DNA of 64,000 bases from positions 1,488,001 to 1,552,000 of the forward strand of contig NZ_CP031123.2 in NCBI RefSeq assembly GCF_002843235.3, in the 5' to 3' direction. Position 1 is the stretch's first letter, and every line of letters starts with the position of its first letter. A program made the position numbers and the translations under genes. Below the pieces are notes generated by a model, which did not search any database, had not been told where the DNA came from, and worked only from the letters and a program-made list of their open reading frames with translations. The DNA is from Providencia huaxiensis. Its GTDB lineage: Bacteria > Pseudomonadota > Gammaproteobacteria > Enterobacterales > Enterobacteriaceae. Positions 9,527 through 18,664 of this stretch are shown here, in pieces.

Positions 9527-9711
9527 TATGTGTACTCAATTTATTGTAGTAGATAATATTTTTATAGTTTGATTGTATATAAAACTGAGTGTTCACTATA
9601 GTGTTCGTAAAATTGGAAGCACAAAAAGAACCATTTTATTGCAATTTATTAGGTTTATAAGAAAATAGGGGCTCCTAACAAAGGCATTGCATAAGAAATA
9701 AGAGAAATATT

Positions 9712-10041
9712 ATGAATAACGCCCCTGACACGATAACCTTTTTTGAGCGTTTACTTCCATTGGTGGTTTCCGGTAAAAAAATTATCACTATCCGTGATAA
9801 AAGCGAAAGCCATTATATTCCTGGGACTATTGTGAAGGTATACGCGCTGGAAACAGGCGAATATTATACTGATATTAAAATACTGTCGGTAGAGCCAATT
9901 TTTTATGATGACATTTCTGAATACCATGCTAAGCAAGAAGCCATGAGTCTAGAGACGTTGAAAGCGCTTATCAAAGAGATTTACCCAAACGAGCCATATT
10001 TATACGTAATTACTTACCAGTTGCGAAATAGCACTGACTGA
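9712..10041 (+). CDS. yqfB: N4-acetylcytidine amidohydrolase, ASCH domain (YqfB)
   Basis: The 109-residue ASCH-domain protein matches E. coli YqfB along its length, with ITFFERLLPLVVSGKKIITIRDKSESH at the N-terminus and the EAMSLETLKALIKEIYPNE helix at the C-terminus. The family hydrolyses N4-acetylcytidine to cytidine and acetate in the cytoplasm, a nucleoside salvage step. A purine-rich AGAGAAAT lies before the ATG. The stop codon directly abuts that of the convergent LysR gene. Confidence 0.9.
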   Translation: MNNAPDTITFFERLLPLVVSGKKIITIRDKSESHYIPGTIVKVYALETGEYYTDIKILSVEPIFYDDISEYHAKQEAMSLETLKALIKEIYPNEPYLYVITYQLRNSTD

Positions 10042-10908
10042 TCACGAATATAGTTTTTTTGCAATTTGTAAAAATGCCTTCGTTGCAGGTGATGCTTGGT
10101 TTTCGTTATTAACAGCAAAAGCAATACTACGCTTAACCGGTGGGTTAAGGGGTTTAATCACGATGTCTTGAAGATGAGCAGGAATTGCTAATTGTGCAAC
10201 AATAGAAATTGCTTCTCCCCGAGCTACGAGTGTAAAAGTGCTTAGCAATTGCTTTGTCTTAAATTGAATTTTTGGCGTTAATTTCTGTGAATGAAATAAA
10301 TCTAGAACGATTTTTCCAGAACCCGCTTGGGTTAAATTAAATGGGTAATCACAAAGCTGCTTCAAAGAAATAGAAGGTTCATTTGCCAGAGGATGGCCTA
10401 ATGGCAGTATAGCAACCATTTGGTCATCTTTGACTTTAAACGTATCAAAGCGTTCATCGGGTAGAACGACAACACCAACGTCAATTCGCTTTTCTTGTAA
10501 CCACTGTGTAACGGTTTCATCATCGCCTTCATCAACCATAATATTTATCAATGGATATTTTTGGCGAAACTTATCGAGTAATGGCGGTAGGAGCCCTAAA
10601 GATGACCCCGGACCAAAAGAACCAATTCGCAAAATACCCGCCTTCAGACCATTTGCAGCAAATGCTTCTTGCTTCATCGCCTCCTGAATATTGAGCATAT
10701 TATGAGCTCTTAATAAGAGTTTTTTTCCTATCTCAGTTAACGTGGTTTGATTTTGCTCTCGAGTAAATAACACGACACCAAGATCTTTTTCAAGGGATTT
10801 TACCGCGTGTGAAATGGCCGATTGAGAGATGTTTAATTTCATTGCAGCAAGCGTAAAACTTTTGAGTTCGGCTACTATTGTGAATATTTCAAGTTGGCTT
10901 AATGTCAT
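10042..10908 (-). CDS. LysR-family transcriptional regulator
   Basis: The 288-residue protein has a textbook LysR helix-turn-helix at residues 1-60 (LSQLEIFTIVAELKSFTLAA, then ISQSAISHAVKSLEKDLGV). The substrate-binding domain begins with GILRIGSFGPGSS. It is divergent from the EamA-type transporter gene and probably controls it. That transporter is interrupted by a stop codon, so the regulator may now lack its main target. The effector is unknown. Confidence 0.9.
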   Translation of the reverse strand: MTLSQLEIFTIVAELKSFTLAAMKLNISQSAISHAVKSLEKDLGVVLFTREQNQTTLTEIGKKLLLRAHNMLNIQEAMKQEAFAANGLKAGILRIGSFGPGSSLGLLPPLLDKFRQKYPLINIMVDEGDDETVTQWLQEKRIDVGVVVLPDERFDTFKVKDDQMVAILPLGHPLANEPSISLKQLCDYPFNLTQAGSGKIVLDLFHSQKLTPKIQFKTKQLLSTFTLVARGEAISIVAQLAIPAHLQDIVIKPLNPPVKRSIAFAVNNENQASPATKAFLQIAKKLYS

Positions 10909-11004
10909 GAGTAAATGCTCATTAGGATATGACTCAGCATTAAGGTTAGCTTATCCATCATGTAAAGAGAAGCGAAATATGAGTTGATAACAGGGAATAC
11001 ACGG

Positions 11005-11910
11005 ATGAGCAATATAACAGAAATGAAAAGACGACCAAGTAATTTTATATTTTTCCAAATGGTATGTGTATCTGTCATTTGGGGAGGAACATTCATTGCA
11101 GGTAGGGTTATTCAACCTGAAATTCCACCGTTATTATCCGCGACGGTGCGTTTTCTTTTTGCCAGTATTTCGTTGGTTCTTGTCATTATACTCGGTCGAT
11201 TAGGTTGGAAACGAATAAATAAAAGGCAGCTATGGCAGATTATGTTATTAGGGGCCAGTGGCGTGTTTATTTATCAAATTTTATTTTTTTATGGTTTACA
11301 AATTATTCCTGCGTCAAGAGCCGCATTATTAGTCGCCATTAACCCTGCCATGATAGCGTTCATTTCTTTTCTTCTTTGGCAAGAAAAGGTTTCATTGAAA
11401 AAAGGTGCTGGGATTACGTTATGTGTTGTTGGGGCAATAATCTTGTTATCAGATAAAGCGCCGAGCAGTGATGTTTTTATGGTTAGTAAAGGAGATCTAG
11501 CTATTCTAGGATGTGTAGTTAGTTGGGGGATTTATACTGTAACAGGTAAAAACGTTATTAAAGAAATAGGAGCATTACATACGGTAACTTACGCTGTGTT
11601 ATTTGGGACTTTGTTATTGATAGTAACGTCGTTGTGTCTCGATATCACATTAGATACGGTATCATTATTTTCTCTAAAAGATTTAGTGAGTTTGGGCTAT
11701 TTGGGTATTTTGGGATCAGCAATAGCTTACGTCTGATATTATCAGGGGGTCTCACAATTAGGGGCTGCGGGTGCAGGGGCATTTATTGCACTAAATCCGC
11801 TGAGTGCGGTTATTGTGGGAACTCTATTTCTTAATGAGCAAATCAGCACAGTGATTTTTATTGGCGGAATATTAATTGTTTTCGGAATACTTATTGCGAA
11901 TAAAAAATAA
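11005..11910 (+). pseudogene. EamA/DMT-family transporter with an in-frame TGA stop
   Basis: The frame encodes a ten-helix EamA exporter with two homologous halves (VIWGGTFIAGRV in the first). It stops at TGA 11734-11736, after AIAYV. The same frame continues to TAA at 11908-11910 with an intact family C-terminus (YYQGVSQLGAAGAGAFIALN, then two more helices). EamA proteins usually have Trp at the interrupted position, so one TGG to TGA change explains it. The start at 11005 has AGGGA (10992-10996) upstream. The truncated product would lack about 58 residues including the last helices, so it is probably inactive. A sequencing error cannot be excluded. Confidence 0.82.
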
Positions 11911-11914
11911 TATA

Positions 11915-11941
11915 AAAATAGGCCAAGTAGAGGCCTATTTT
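11915..11941. terminator. Bidirectional rho-independent terminator
   Basis: AAAATAGGCC (11915-11924) pairs perfectly with GGCCTATTTT (11932-11941) around a seven-base loop. The A-run and T-run flanks let it work on both strands, between the EamA gene and the convergent NmrA-like gene. Confidence 0.85.
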
Positions 11942-11945
11942 ACGT

Positions 11946-12812
11946 TTATTTAAATTGTTCTTGGTGCTTTAAAATAAATTCTTTAAGTGATCTCGGTGCT
12001 TTGCCTGTTATTGTTTGAAAATTATCGAAAACCATTCCTGAGCGGTCTAATTTTCCATTAGTAAAATCTACATAATGGTCATAGATACTTTTCATATAGG
12101 CGAGCTCTAAATTATTTTTAAGGGCATGTTGCCAAAATTCATCGGGATTTTCTGCCTGATAGCTGAAAGGGATCCCCAACTCTTCTGTTAATAACTCAGC
12201 TATTTGTGTGTAATTTCTATTTTCATAACCAAGGCGATAAATTTGGCCTGCGTGCTGTTGCGGGTTAAGTAAGCAATAAGCCGCAAGTTCAGCAACATCG
12301 GCGCAGTCTACCCAACTGAGTACCGCATTGCCAAAATAAGAGCGCAAGACGCCTTTTTGCAAGTTATCATCTCCTTGATAACCCAGTAAGTTTTGCATAT
12401 AAGATTCGGGGCGAAGGTGAGTAAATTGTATTCCTGACCATTCAATATAGCGTTCAATAAGTTGGTGCCATGCCCAATGTGCCACTTGCGCGTCATCGTC
12501 CCCACAGGCACCTAAATGCACGATATATTTCACGGCTGATTTTTTTGCGATATCAACAAAAACCTTACTTTGTACAAGCATATCAATGGTATAGCCTGTC
12601 ATCATGAAAACAGAGTCGATATCTTGTAAAGCGGTTTCAATAGTATCTGGCTTATCGTAATCCATAACAACAGTTCGATAAGGTGTGTTCTTCAATTTAG
12701 CAGGATCTCTAACCGCTAAAACAATATCATGATAGCCTTTTTCCTGTAATGATTGAACGAGGTAGTGACCAACCTGGCCTGTTGCACCAGTGATAAGAAT
12801 TGTATTTTTCAT
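11946..12812 (-). CDS. NmrA-like NAD(P)-binding oxidoreductase (atypical SDR)
   Basis: The 288-residue protein starts with a Rossmann motif, ITGATGQVGHYLVQSL (residues 6-21). It continues with the pattern of NmrA/QorB-type atypical short-chain dehydrogenases: VFMMTGYTIDM, YIVHLGACGDDD and LRPESYMQNLLGY. Such proteins bind NAD(P)H and act either as quinone reductases or as redox sensors. Nothing in the context decides between these. It is a single gene 28 bases downstream of a GNAT gene on the same strand. Confidence 0.82.
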   Translation of the reverse strand: MKNTILITGATGQVGHYLVQSLQEKGYHDIVLAVRDPAKLKNTPYRTVVMDYDKPDTIETALQDIDSVFMMTGYTIDMLVQSKVFVDIAKKSAVKYIVHLGACGDDDAQVAHWAWHQLIERYIEWSGIQFTHLRPESYMQNLLGYQGDDNLQKGVLRSYFGNAVLSWVDCADVAELAAYCLLNPQQHAGQIYRLGYENRNYTQIAELLTEELGIPFSYQAENPDEFWQHALKNNLELAYMKSIYDHYVDFTNGKLDRSGMVFDNFQTITGKAPRSLKEFILKHQEQFK

Positions 12813-12840
12813 GAATATCCTATAGTGACAATATATTCAG

Positions 12841-13362
12841 TTAAAGTGTTTTGCTCATAATATATTCAAGAGATTGCTGAGTTTCGCTTGTAAATAAAAT
12901 TTCTTTCATAATATGCATATCGTTTGACTGATAAAATGTCATTGCTCGAGTGTTACTTGCGAGAACATCTAGCCATAGCAAAGAGTCACCTTGCTGTTTT
13001 GCGAGCGCTTCAATTAATTTAAATACGATTTTTCCATAACCTTTACCTGTAGCGCCAGGAGAAAAGTAAAGTTTATTTAATAAAGTACCAGCTAAATCGG
13101 TTTCAGGTATACAGGAGTGATAGGTTAGTTTTACTAAACCGATTGGGCTAGTATTTTCAATAATATACCAATCAATATGCTGTTGATTAAGGTCTGCAGT
13201 GATTTTAGCTGTGCTGTATTCTTGACTTAAATATGTGTTAAGTTCATTTTGGTTATTCCATAATGTAGCAAAATGATGCAAATAACTTTCCGTACCTATT
13301 TTATGTAGCAATAATGCATCATGTTTCGTGGCTTTTCTTAGTATATGGGGAACTTGGTTCAT
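12841..13362 (-). CDS. GNAT-family N-acetyltransferase
   Basis: The protein has 173 residues and is a single GNAT domain, with the acetyl-CoA loop PGATGKGYGKIVFKLI and a preceding LNKLYFSP strand. I chose the ATG at 13362 because AGGAGA lies eight bases upstream on the coding strand. An in-frame start at 13398 lacks such a site. The NmrA-like gene follows 28 bases later and may be cotranscribed. The substrate is unknown. Confidence 0.85.
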   Translation of the reverse strand: MNQVPHILRKATKHDALLLHKIGTESYLHHFATLWNNQNELNTYLSQEYSTAKITADLNQQHIDWYIIENTSPIGLVKLTYHSCIPETDLAGTLLNKLYFSPGATGKGYGKIVFKLIEALAKQQGDSLLWLDVLASNTRAMTFYQSNDMHIMKEILFTSETQQSLEYIMSKTL

Positions 13363-13450
13363 AAATGTTTTCTCCTGTGCTTTATCAGTGTATAGCAATC
13401 AATTGATAAACGTCATAGAAGAGGAAAAGTAGAGCATTTTTGGTACTAAA

Positions 13451-13478
13451 GAAGAAAAAAGGGCAATTTAGCCCTTTT
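13451..13478 (-). terminator. Rho-independent terminator after dcyD
   Basis: On the minus strand AAAAGGGC (13478-13471) pairs with GCCCTTTT across a six-base loop, and the stem runs directly into TTTTTTCTTC. It lies ten bases past the dcyD stop and is a strong intrinsic terminator for the antiporter/dcyD transcript. Confidence 0.88.
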
Positions 13479-13487
13479 AACTGATAA

Positions 13488-14477
13488 TTATTTAATTGTT
13501 TGGCTAATATCTGAGTAAGCAAATAATGCTTGAGCTCCACCTGTATGAATAAACAGAACGGGAGTTTTTTCTTCCGAGTTTTCTAAGTAGTCAATTAATC
13601 CAGCCATGGCTTTACCGGTATAAACTGGGTCTAATAAAATACCTTCTTGCCTCGCTAATAAATTGATTGCAGCGAGGCCTTTTTGGTTTGGCATTCCATA
13701 CATCGGGGCAAAGAAATTATCCCATAATTGTACTTTTGGGGTTTTCGTTAGAGCCAGACATTGAGCCAACTCGGTTTGTAATTTCTCGACTTTAGGGGCT
13801 TGGTCTTGCTGCTTTCTTGAAACGGTTACGCCAATCACTTGGCTTTGTGGTAATAGTTCTTGCAAACCAATGGCAAGCCCTGCGTGTGTCCCAGCACTCC
13901 CAGATGCAACAATAACTTTATCAAATTCTATATGTTCTGGCTTCTGTTGAGCTATCTCAATAGCACATTGAATATAGCCTAAAGCACCTAATACATTTGA
14001 CCCACCCACAGGAACAATATAGGCATCTTTAAGAGAAAGAGTTTCAATTAGTGCTTCCATTTGAGATTGTGGGTCAGTTAATTCATCACACATGACACAA
14101 CGAGTAGCAAATAAGTCGGTTAATAATTTATTACCATTATGCAGAAAGTTAGGGTTATCACTTTGAATTGGATTTTCTAACAAAGCGACGCATTCAAGCC
14201 CATACATGGCAGCAACAGCCGCGGTTTGGCGAACATGGTTTGATTGAATTGCCCCCGCAGTAACAATAATCTTTGCTTTTTTGGCTAATGCATCGGCCAT
14301 TAAAAATTCGAGTTTACGTAATTTATTCCCCCCCATGGCAAGAGGGGTCATATCATCACGTTTTATATAGATCTCACGGCCAAACTTATGCGATAAATTA
14401 TTTAATCGATTAAGAGGAGTCGATGCGTTAAGTAAATCTATTTTTGCGAACTGTACTAATTGTTGTTGAAGAGACAT
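13488..14477 (-). CDS. dcyD: D-cysteine desulfhydrase
   Basis: This PLP enzyme of the ACC-deaminase/DcyD family splits D-cysteine into pyruvate, ammonia and sulfide. The PLP-lysine block [14 protein letters not shown], the [17 protein letters not shown] loop, the [13 protein letters not shown] phosphate-binding region and the C-terminal [17 protein letters not shown] stretch all match E. coli DcyD (329 residues here). It is the second gene of a pair: the NhaC-family transporter ends 15 bases upstream. The pairing suggests that the transporter supplies the substrate or handles a related compound. Confidence 0.92.
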   Translation of the reverse strand: MSLQQQLVQFAKIDLLNASTPLNRLNNLSHKFGREIYIKRDDMTPLAMGGNKLRKLEFLMADALAKKAKIIVTAGAIQSNHVRQTAAVAAMYGLECVALLENPIQSDNPNFLHNGNKLLTDLFATRCVMCDELTDPQSQMEALIETLSLKDAYIVPVGGSNVLGALGYIQCAIEIAQQKPEHIEFDKVIVASGSAGTHAGLAIGLQELLPQSQVIGVTVSRKQQDQAPKVEKLQTELAQCLALTKTPKVQLWDNFFAPMYGMPNQKGLAAINLLARQEGILLDPVYTGKAMAGLIDYLENSEEKTPVLFIHTGGAQALFAYSDISQTIK

Positions 14478-14492
14478 CTAAACTCCCAATAA

Positions 14493-15920
14493 TTAATAAG
14501 AGAAACCAAGGTAAAGGTAAATAGCAAGTACAACACTGGCCGTTACAAGTGCATAAGGCATTTGTGTTCGGATATGTTCAATATGTTCGCAGTCTGTCGC
14601 CATTGAGGCAACAATAGCATCCGCAGAGATTGGAGAGGTCATATCACCAAATATTGAGCCAGAAATTGCTGCACCTATCATATATTCAACAGGCATTCCT
14701 ACAGACAGGCCTAATTGAACTCCGATAGGGATCATTATAGCGAAAGTTCCCCAAGAGGTACCTGTTGCTAAAGACATAATGGCGCTAATTATAAAGATAA
14801 AGCCAATAGAAAACCCTGGCGCCATAACGCCCTGAGTAACTTCAGCAATATAAGCACCTGTATTTAACTCAGCAGAAACATTTCCCATTAAGAATGCTAA
14901 AATCATAATTGAACTAATTTTTAGCATGTTGGCATAACCGATAAACAACTCTTTGAAGAACGCATCAATATTTAATAGGCGTCGGCCGACAAACCAACAG
15001 AAAGAAACCACTGTACCAAACATGACACCCCAATATACGGAAGTCGATCCACTTCCTTTGCTAAAGTCACCGTCGCCTGTAATATACAGAGCAATAGGTA
15101 CCATTAACACCGTCGATAAAATAGGAATAAAAAAGTTTAATGAGGAATGAGCATTAGGATGGTCAATAATCTCTTCTTCGCTATCTTGGCTTTGTAATTG
15201 GGAAATATTCCCTGCAATGAAATTCTGTTGATATTTTTCTTCCGCTTTTTTCATGGGGCCCCATGAAACGTTAGTGAATACATAGAATAGAATAGTTATA
15301 ATGGATAGCCATGCCATCAAGTTGTATCCAATCGAAGTAATTAAAATATCAAAAGGTTCACCTTGAATCAGCCCTTGGGATATTTGTACCCCGATTAACC
15401 CCATTATTACCGCTCCCCAGCCATTAATAATGGCGGAGGAACAAACAGAAACACACGCCGTTTGGATAATATAGGACATTTTTTCAGGGGCAACGCCATA
15501 TTGTCGTGCGAGATTCTTAGTTGAAGCTCCGGCTACTAGCTGGTTAATAGAGCTTTCAATAAAAATAAGAGAGGTAATGATAATGGCGAGCAATTGAGTA
15601 GATTTACGGTTTTTAATCAGTTTTGTTTTATTTGTGAGTAACTGAACTAGAGCGCGAACTCCGCCTGTAACGACAACAAGTCTCATGATCCCACCAATCA
15701 TGACCATAAAGACAATTGTTCGCGTATTCCCCGCCGATGAAAACGTATCAATAATACCATCAACGGTACCTTGCACACCTAATAGTAGATTGTGGTCATG
15801 AATAACAGTAAAACCAACGAGTATTCCTAACATTAATGAAAGCATGACTTGGCGAGTTAATATCGCCAAAATTATCGTCACAATGGGGGTAATAACGGTC
15901 CAAATACCATAGTCCTGCAT
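14493..15920 (-). CDS. NhaC-family Na+/H+ antiporter-like transporter
   Basis: The 475-residue integral membrane protein has about eleven hydrophobic segments. It shows the family features GGIMRLVVVTGG, FIESSINQLVAGAS, ATGTSWGTFAIMIPI and FGDMTSPISADAIVAS. NhaC-superfamily proteins exchange Na+ or organic acids and amino acids for protons. Here the tight operon with dcyD makes an amino-acid or thiol-related exchange plausible, though the sequence alone does not show it. It is the first gene of the operon. Confidence 0.85.
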   Translation of the reverse strand: MQDYGIWTVITPIVTIILAILTRQVMLSLMLGILVGFTVIHDHNLLLGVQGTVDGIIDTFSSAGNTRTIVFMVMIGGIMRLVVVTGGVRALVQLLTNKTKLIKNRKSTQLLAIIITSLIFIESSINQLVAGASTKNLARQYGVAPEKMSYIIQTACVSVCSSAIINGWGAVIMGLIGVQISQGLIQGEPFDILITSIGYNLMAWLSIITILFYVFTNVSWGPMKKAEEKYQQNFIAGNISQLQSQDSEEEIIDHPNAHSSLNFFIPILSTVLMVPIALYITGDGDFSKGSGSTSVYWGVMFGTVVSFCWFVGRRLLNIDAFFKELFIGYANMLKISSIMILAFLMGNVSAELNTGAYIAEVTQGVMAPGFSIGFIFIISAIMSLATGTSWGTFAIMIPIGVQLGLSVGMPVEYMIGAAISGSIFGDMTSPISADAIVASMATDCEHIEHIRTQMPYALVTASVVLAIYLYLGFSY

Positions 15921-16043
15921 GTGTTTACCTGTGATCCTAGTGAAAGTATGAATTTTATAATTATCGAAAAATCATAGCATTAATAGGAACACGGTAGAAT
16001 AATTTTATTCAGCTTGAAATGAGTTGTGACAATAAATTAATAA

Positions 16044-16072
16044 GAAAAAGGCCAAACAGATAAATGCTGGCC
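16044..16072 (-). terminator. Possible terminator after the GNAT gene
   Basis: On the minus strand GGCCA (16072-16068) and TGGCC (16054-16050) form a short five-base-pair stem with a 13-base loop, followed by TTTTTCTTA. It sits about 25 bases past the stop of the GNAT gene at 16096. The stem is short, so this is tentative. Confidence 0.4.
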
Positions 16073-16095
16073 ATATGTATAGATGGAATCAAATA

Positions 16096-16638
16096 TTACT
16101 GTCGAGCTTGCCACTCTTTAGCGGTTATTTTACTGACATCTTCTGTCTTAGTTTCACCAATTAATTCAATAAATTGAGGTTCAAGAGTTGCATAGTATTT
16201 GAAGCCACATTTTTCTTGGGCAATTTTAGATTGTTCGTTACCTTGAAAGTAACCGCACCATAAATTATCTAATTTTAAATTAGTGAATGCATGGTGCATG
16301 ATGGCGTTAATTGATTCTGGTATAAGGCCTTTACCCCAGAAGGGTACACCAATCCAATAACTAACTTCTGCATCATTTTCCCCAATGGGGAAATTACTTT
16401 CATGGCTAAATGATAATCCAATCAGACCAATAGCTTGGTTTTCATTTTTTAACGTTACAGCGTAAATTTCATCACGCATAAAAATATTCTTGATGATAGA
16501 AAGACTCTCTTCTTCACTTTTATGAGCTGGCCAACCTGCGATTGGGCCAACTCTTTCATCTCTTGCATAGAAATATAAATCAGCGGCATCTGTTTCTTGC
16601 CAAGGACGCAATACTAACCTATTTGTTGTAAGTAGCAT
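16096..16638 (-). CDS. GNAT-family N-acetyltransferase, RimJ/RimL type
   Basis: The 180-residue protein opens with TNRLVLRPWQETDAADLYFY, the usual start of RimJ/RimL-like GNATs. It has the SYWIGVPFWGKGLIPESI acetyl-CoA loop and the C-terminal EKCGFKYYAT block. Members acetylate protein N-termini or small molecules; none can be chosen here. It is divergent from the AraC-type regulator at 16791, which may or may not control it. Confidence 0.85.
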   Translation of the reverse strand: MLLTTNRLVLRPWQETDAADLYFYARDERVGPIAGWPAHKSEEESLSIIKNIFMRDEIYAVTLKNENQAIGLIGLSFSHESNFPIGENDAEVSYWIGVPFWGKGLIPESINAIMHHAFTNLKLDNLWCGYFQGNEQSKIAQEKCGFKYYATLEPQFIELIGETKTEDVSKITAKEWQARQ

Positions 16639-16790
16639 TTTCTAGTCTCTTCGTAAGGTGTTTTTAAACTTGGAGACCATTTTAGGTATTTATGGAAATA
16701 AAATAAGGGCGTAACTTGTTCATTTTGGGTACTTATGGCAACTTTTTTGTTATGCTTGCGTCATATGAAGCAAATTAAAGCACAATAATC

Positions 16791-17645
16791 ATGCAGCATT
16801 TAAAAAATTATCAGATTGATTTGCCTGAAGCCATTCGGATTGGTGAAAGCAATATGGATGAAATGCAATGTAAACCAATTAAGACATCTTATGTGACGGT
16901 TTGTATATGCAAGCAAGGACATGCAGTATTCAATATTAATTTTAAACGGCACCCGGTACGTAAAAACGATATTATCGTTTTATATGATGACTCCTTTGCA
17001 ATGCTGCAAGCCAAATCACGTAATTTTCGTTTGGAATATTGGTTGATTGATAAAAAGTTAGCAACAGAAATTGCTTATGCATTACCACGTCAACTGTTTG
17101 CTTTTTTTAATGATTTTCCTGTTATTTCAACGCCATTAGGAAAAGTGGAGCTACTTGAAAACTGGAGGTATATTCTGCTAGCTATAGTACATAACTGGGG
17201 CGAACATGGGTTATTACAGTTAAAAAATCATTTGCAAAATTTATTTTTAGAAATTAATCATCATACTCAACACACATTTAGTAAACCAGAAAATAAAAGC
17301 CGCCAAGAGCAACTATGCTGGCGTTTTTGGGACTTAATTACAATTTACTGTAAACAATATAAAGAAGTAAAATTCTATGCTGAAAAATTGTCTATTACGC
17401 CATTTTACTTATCTAAGATTAGTCAAAGTTTCTTTAATGACCCGCCAAAAGTATTAATTGATAGGCAAGTTATTCTAGAAATAAAAGCATTATTAGAAGT
17501 TGGTAATCTGTCCATTAAGCAAATTGCTGATGAATTAAATTTTGAAGATACATCCTATTTATGCCGCTATTTTAAACGGCATACAGGAATGACATTAACG
17601 GGATTTAAAAAACGAGTTGCACAAAGAGAGCAGGGAAATAAATAA
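16791..17645 (+). CDS. AraC-family transcriptional regulator
   Basis: The protein has 284 residues. The last hundred carry the double helix-turn-helix of AraC/XylS regulators: a first helix pair near YAEKLSITPFYLSKISQSF and the conserved second half IKQIADELNFEDTSYLCRYFKRHTGMT. The N-terminal region is a cupin-like sensing domain with no recognisable ligand. It is divergent from a GNAT gene and its stop lies two bases from the convergent LysR gene. Confidence 0.88.
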   Translation: MQHLKNYQIDLPEAIRIGESNMDEMQCKPIKTSYVTVCICKQGHAVFNINFKRHPVRKNDIIVLYDDSFAMLQAKSRNFRLEYWLIDKKLATEIAYALPRQLFAFFNDFPVISTPLGKVELLENWRYILLAIVHNWGEHGLLQLKNHLQNLFLEINHHTQHTFSKPENKSRQEQLCWRFWDLITIYCKQYKEVKFYAEKLSITPFYLSKISQSFFNDPPKVLIDRQVILEIKALLEVGNLSIKQIADELNFEDTSYLCRYFKRHTGMTLTGFKKRVAQREQGNK

Positions 17646-17647
17646 CA

Positions 17648-18577
17648 TTAGTATGGTTCAATTTTTGTTGAGTACTTTTTTATAAACTCAATAAAACAGC
17701 GCAGCCGTGGCGAAACAGCTTGGTTACGGTAATAAACTGCATTTATGGGCTGACGGATCTCAATGGTTTCTTTTGTTAACACTTGTACTAACTCCCCACT
17801 TGCGAAGGCGTCTTGCGTGACGAAATCAGCAGAACATAGAATTCCAGCACCTTGAATAGCAAGGTGAAATAAAACTTCACCGCTGGCACCTGCAATATCG
17901 GGGGTAATTTTTAATAACTGTCCATCATGCGACGTAACAGGCCATGTATTTAAGGACTCTGGATGAGTAAAACCTAATAGGCAATGTTTTTTCAATTCAT
18001 CAACGCTCTGTGGTACGCCATATTTTTCTAAATAGGAAGGACTAGCAACTAAACGTTTCTGGCTAAAGCCCAGTAAAGTAGCATTGAGTGATGAATCCTT
18101 GAGTGTGCCAATACGAAATGCAACATCAATTCGTTTTTCTAATAGATTAGTAATCCCTTCATAGTTATGGATTTCAAGTTCGATTTGCGGATAAAGTGCA
18201 TAAAATTGTGGGATCAACGGGGCAATAACATGTGTAAGGAAGGGGGTTGATGCATCTATACGTAATTTACCTGAAGGAATAGCTTGCCGTATTGATAGCA
18301 TATCTTCAGCTTCTTGAGCTAGTTCAACTATTTTTCGCGATTTCTGCAAAAATGCAGCACCTTCATCACTGAGTTTAATCGAACGAGTTGTTCGGTAGAT
18401 TAACGTCGTATTTATTTTTTCTTCAAGCCTGAGTAATAAACGACTTACTGTCGATATCGTCATGTTTAATTGTTCTGCAGCTGCGGTGATAGAACCACAA
18501 TCTACAACGCTAATAAAGGCTTGAAGCTCTTCAAAAGTTATTTTCATTATTGCATATCCGGCAAAAGTTATTTTCAC
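17648..18577 (-). CDS. LysR-family transcriptional regulator with a duplicated start region
   Basis: The LysR helix-turn-helix is clear (FEELQAFISVVDCGSITAAA, ISTVSRLLLRLEEKI), followed by a standard sensor domain. The start is odd. A 15-base sequence occurs twice, 30 bases apart and in frame, so the protein can begin at a GTG (18577) or ten codons later at an ATG (18547). The GTG has AAAAGG seven bases upstream and the ATG has no ribosome-binding site, so I chose the GTG. The regulator is divergent from the MFS gene at 18665 and probably controls it. Confidence 0.85.
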   Translation of the reverse strand: MKITFAGYAIMKITFEELQAFISVVDCGSITAAAEQLNMTISTVSRLLLRLEEKINTTLIYRTTRSIKLSDEGAAFLQKSRKIVELAQEAEDMLSIRQAIPSGKLRIDASTPFLTHVIAPLIPQFYALYPQIELEIHNYEGITNLLEKRIDVAFRIGTLKDSSLNATLLGFSQKRLVASPSYLEKYGVPQSVDELKKHCLLGFTHPESLNTWPVTSHDGQLLKITPDIAGASGEVLFHLAIQGAGILCSADFVTQDAFASGELVQVLTKETIEIRQPINAVYYRNQAVSPRLRCFIEFIKKYSTKIEPY

Positions 18578-18664
18578 CTTAACGCCTTTTTCATTGAGTA
18601 TCAATGTGAAAAAATTCTGCTCATTAATAAAAATGTTAATAAATTATTTCAATAAGGTTTTTAT

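Noticed and set aside
9594..9603. Palindrome CACTATAGTG upstream of yqfB
   Set aside because: It is only ten bases long, is not repeated and has no nearby regulator to pair it with, so chance is likely.
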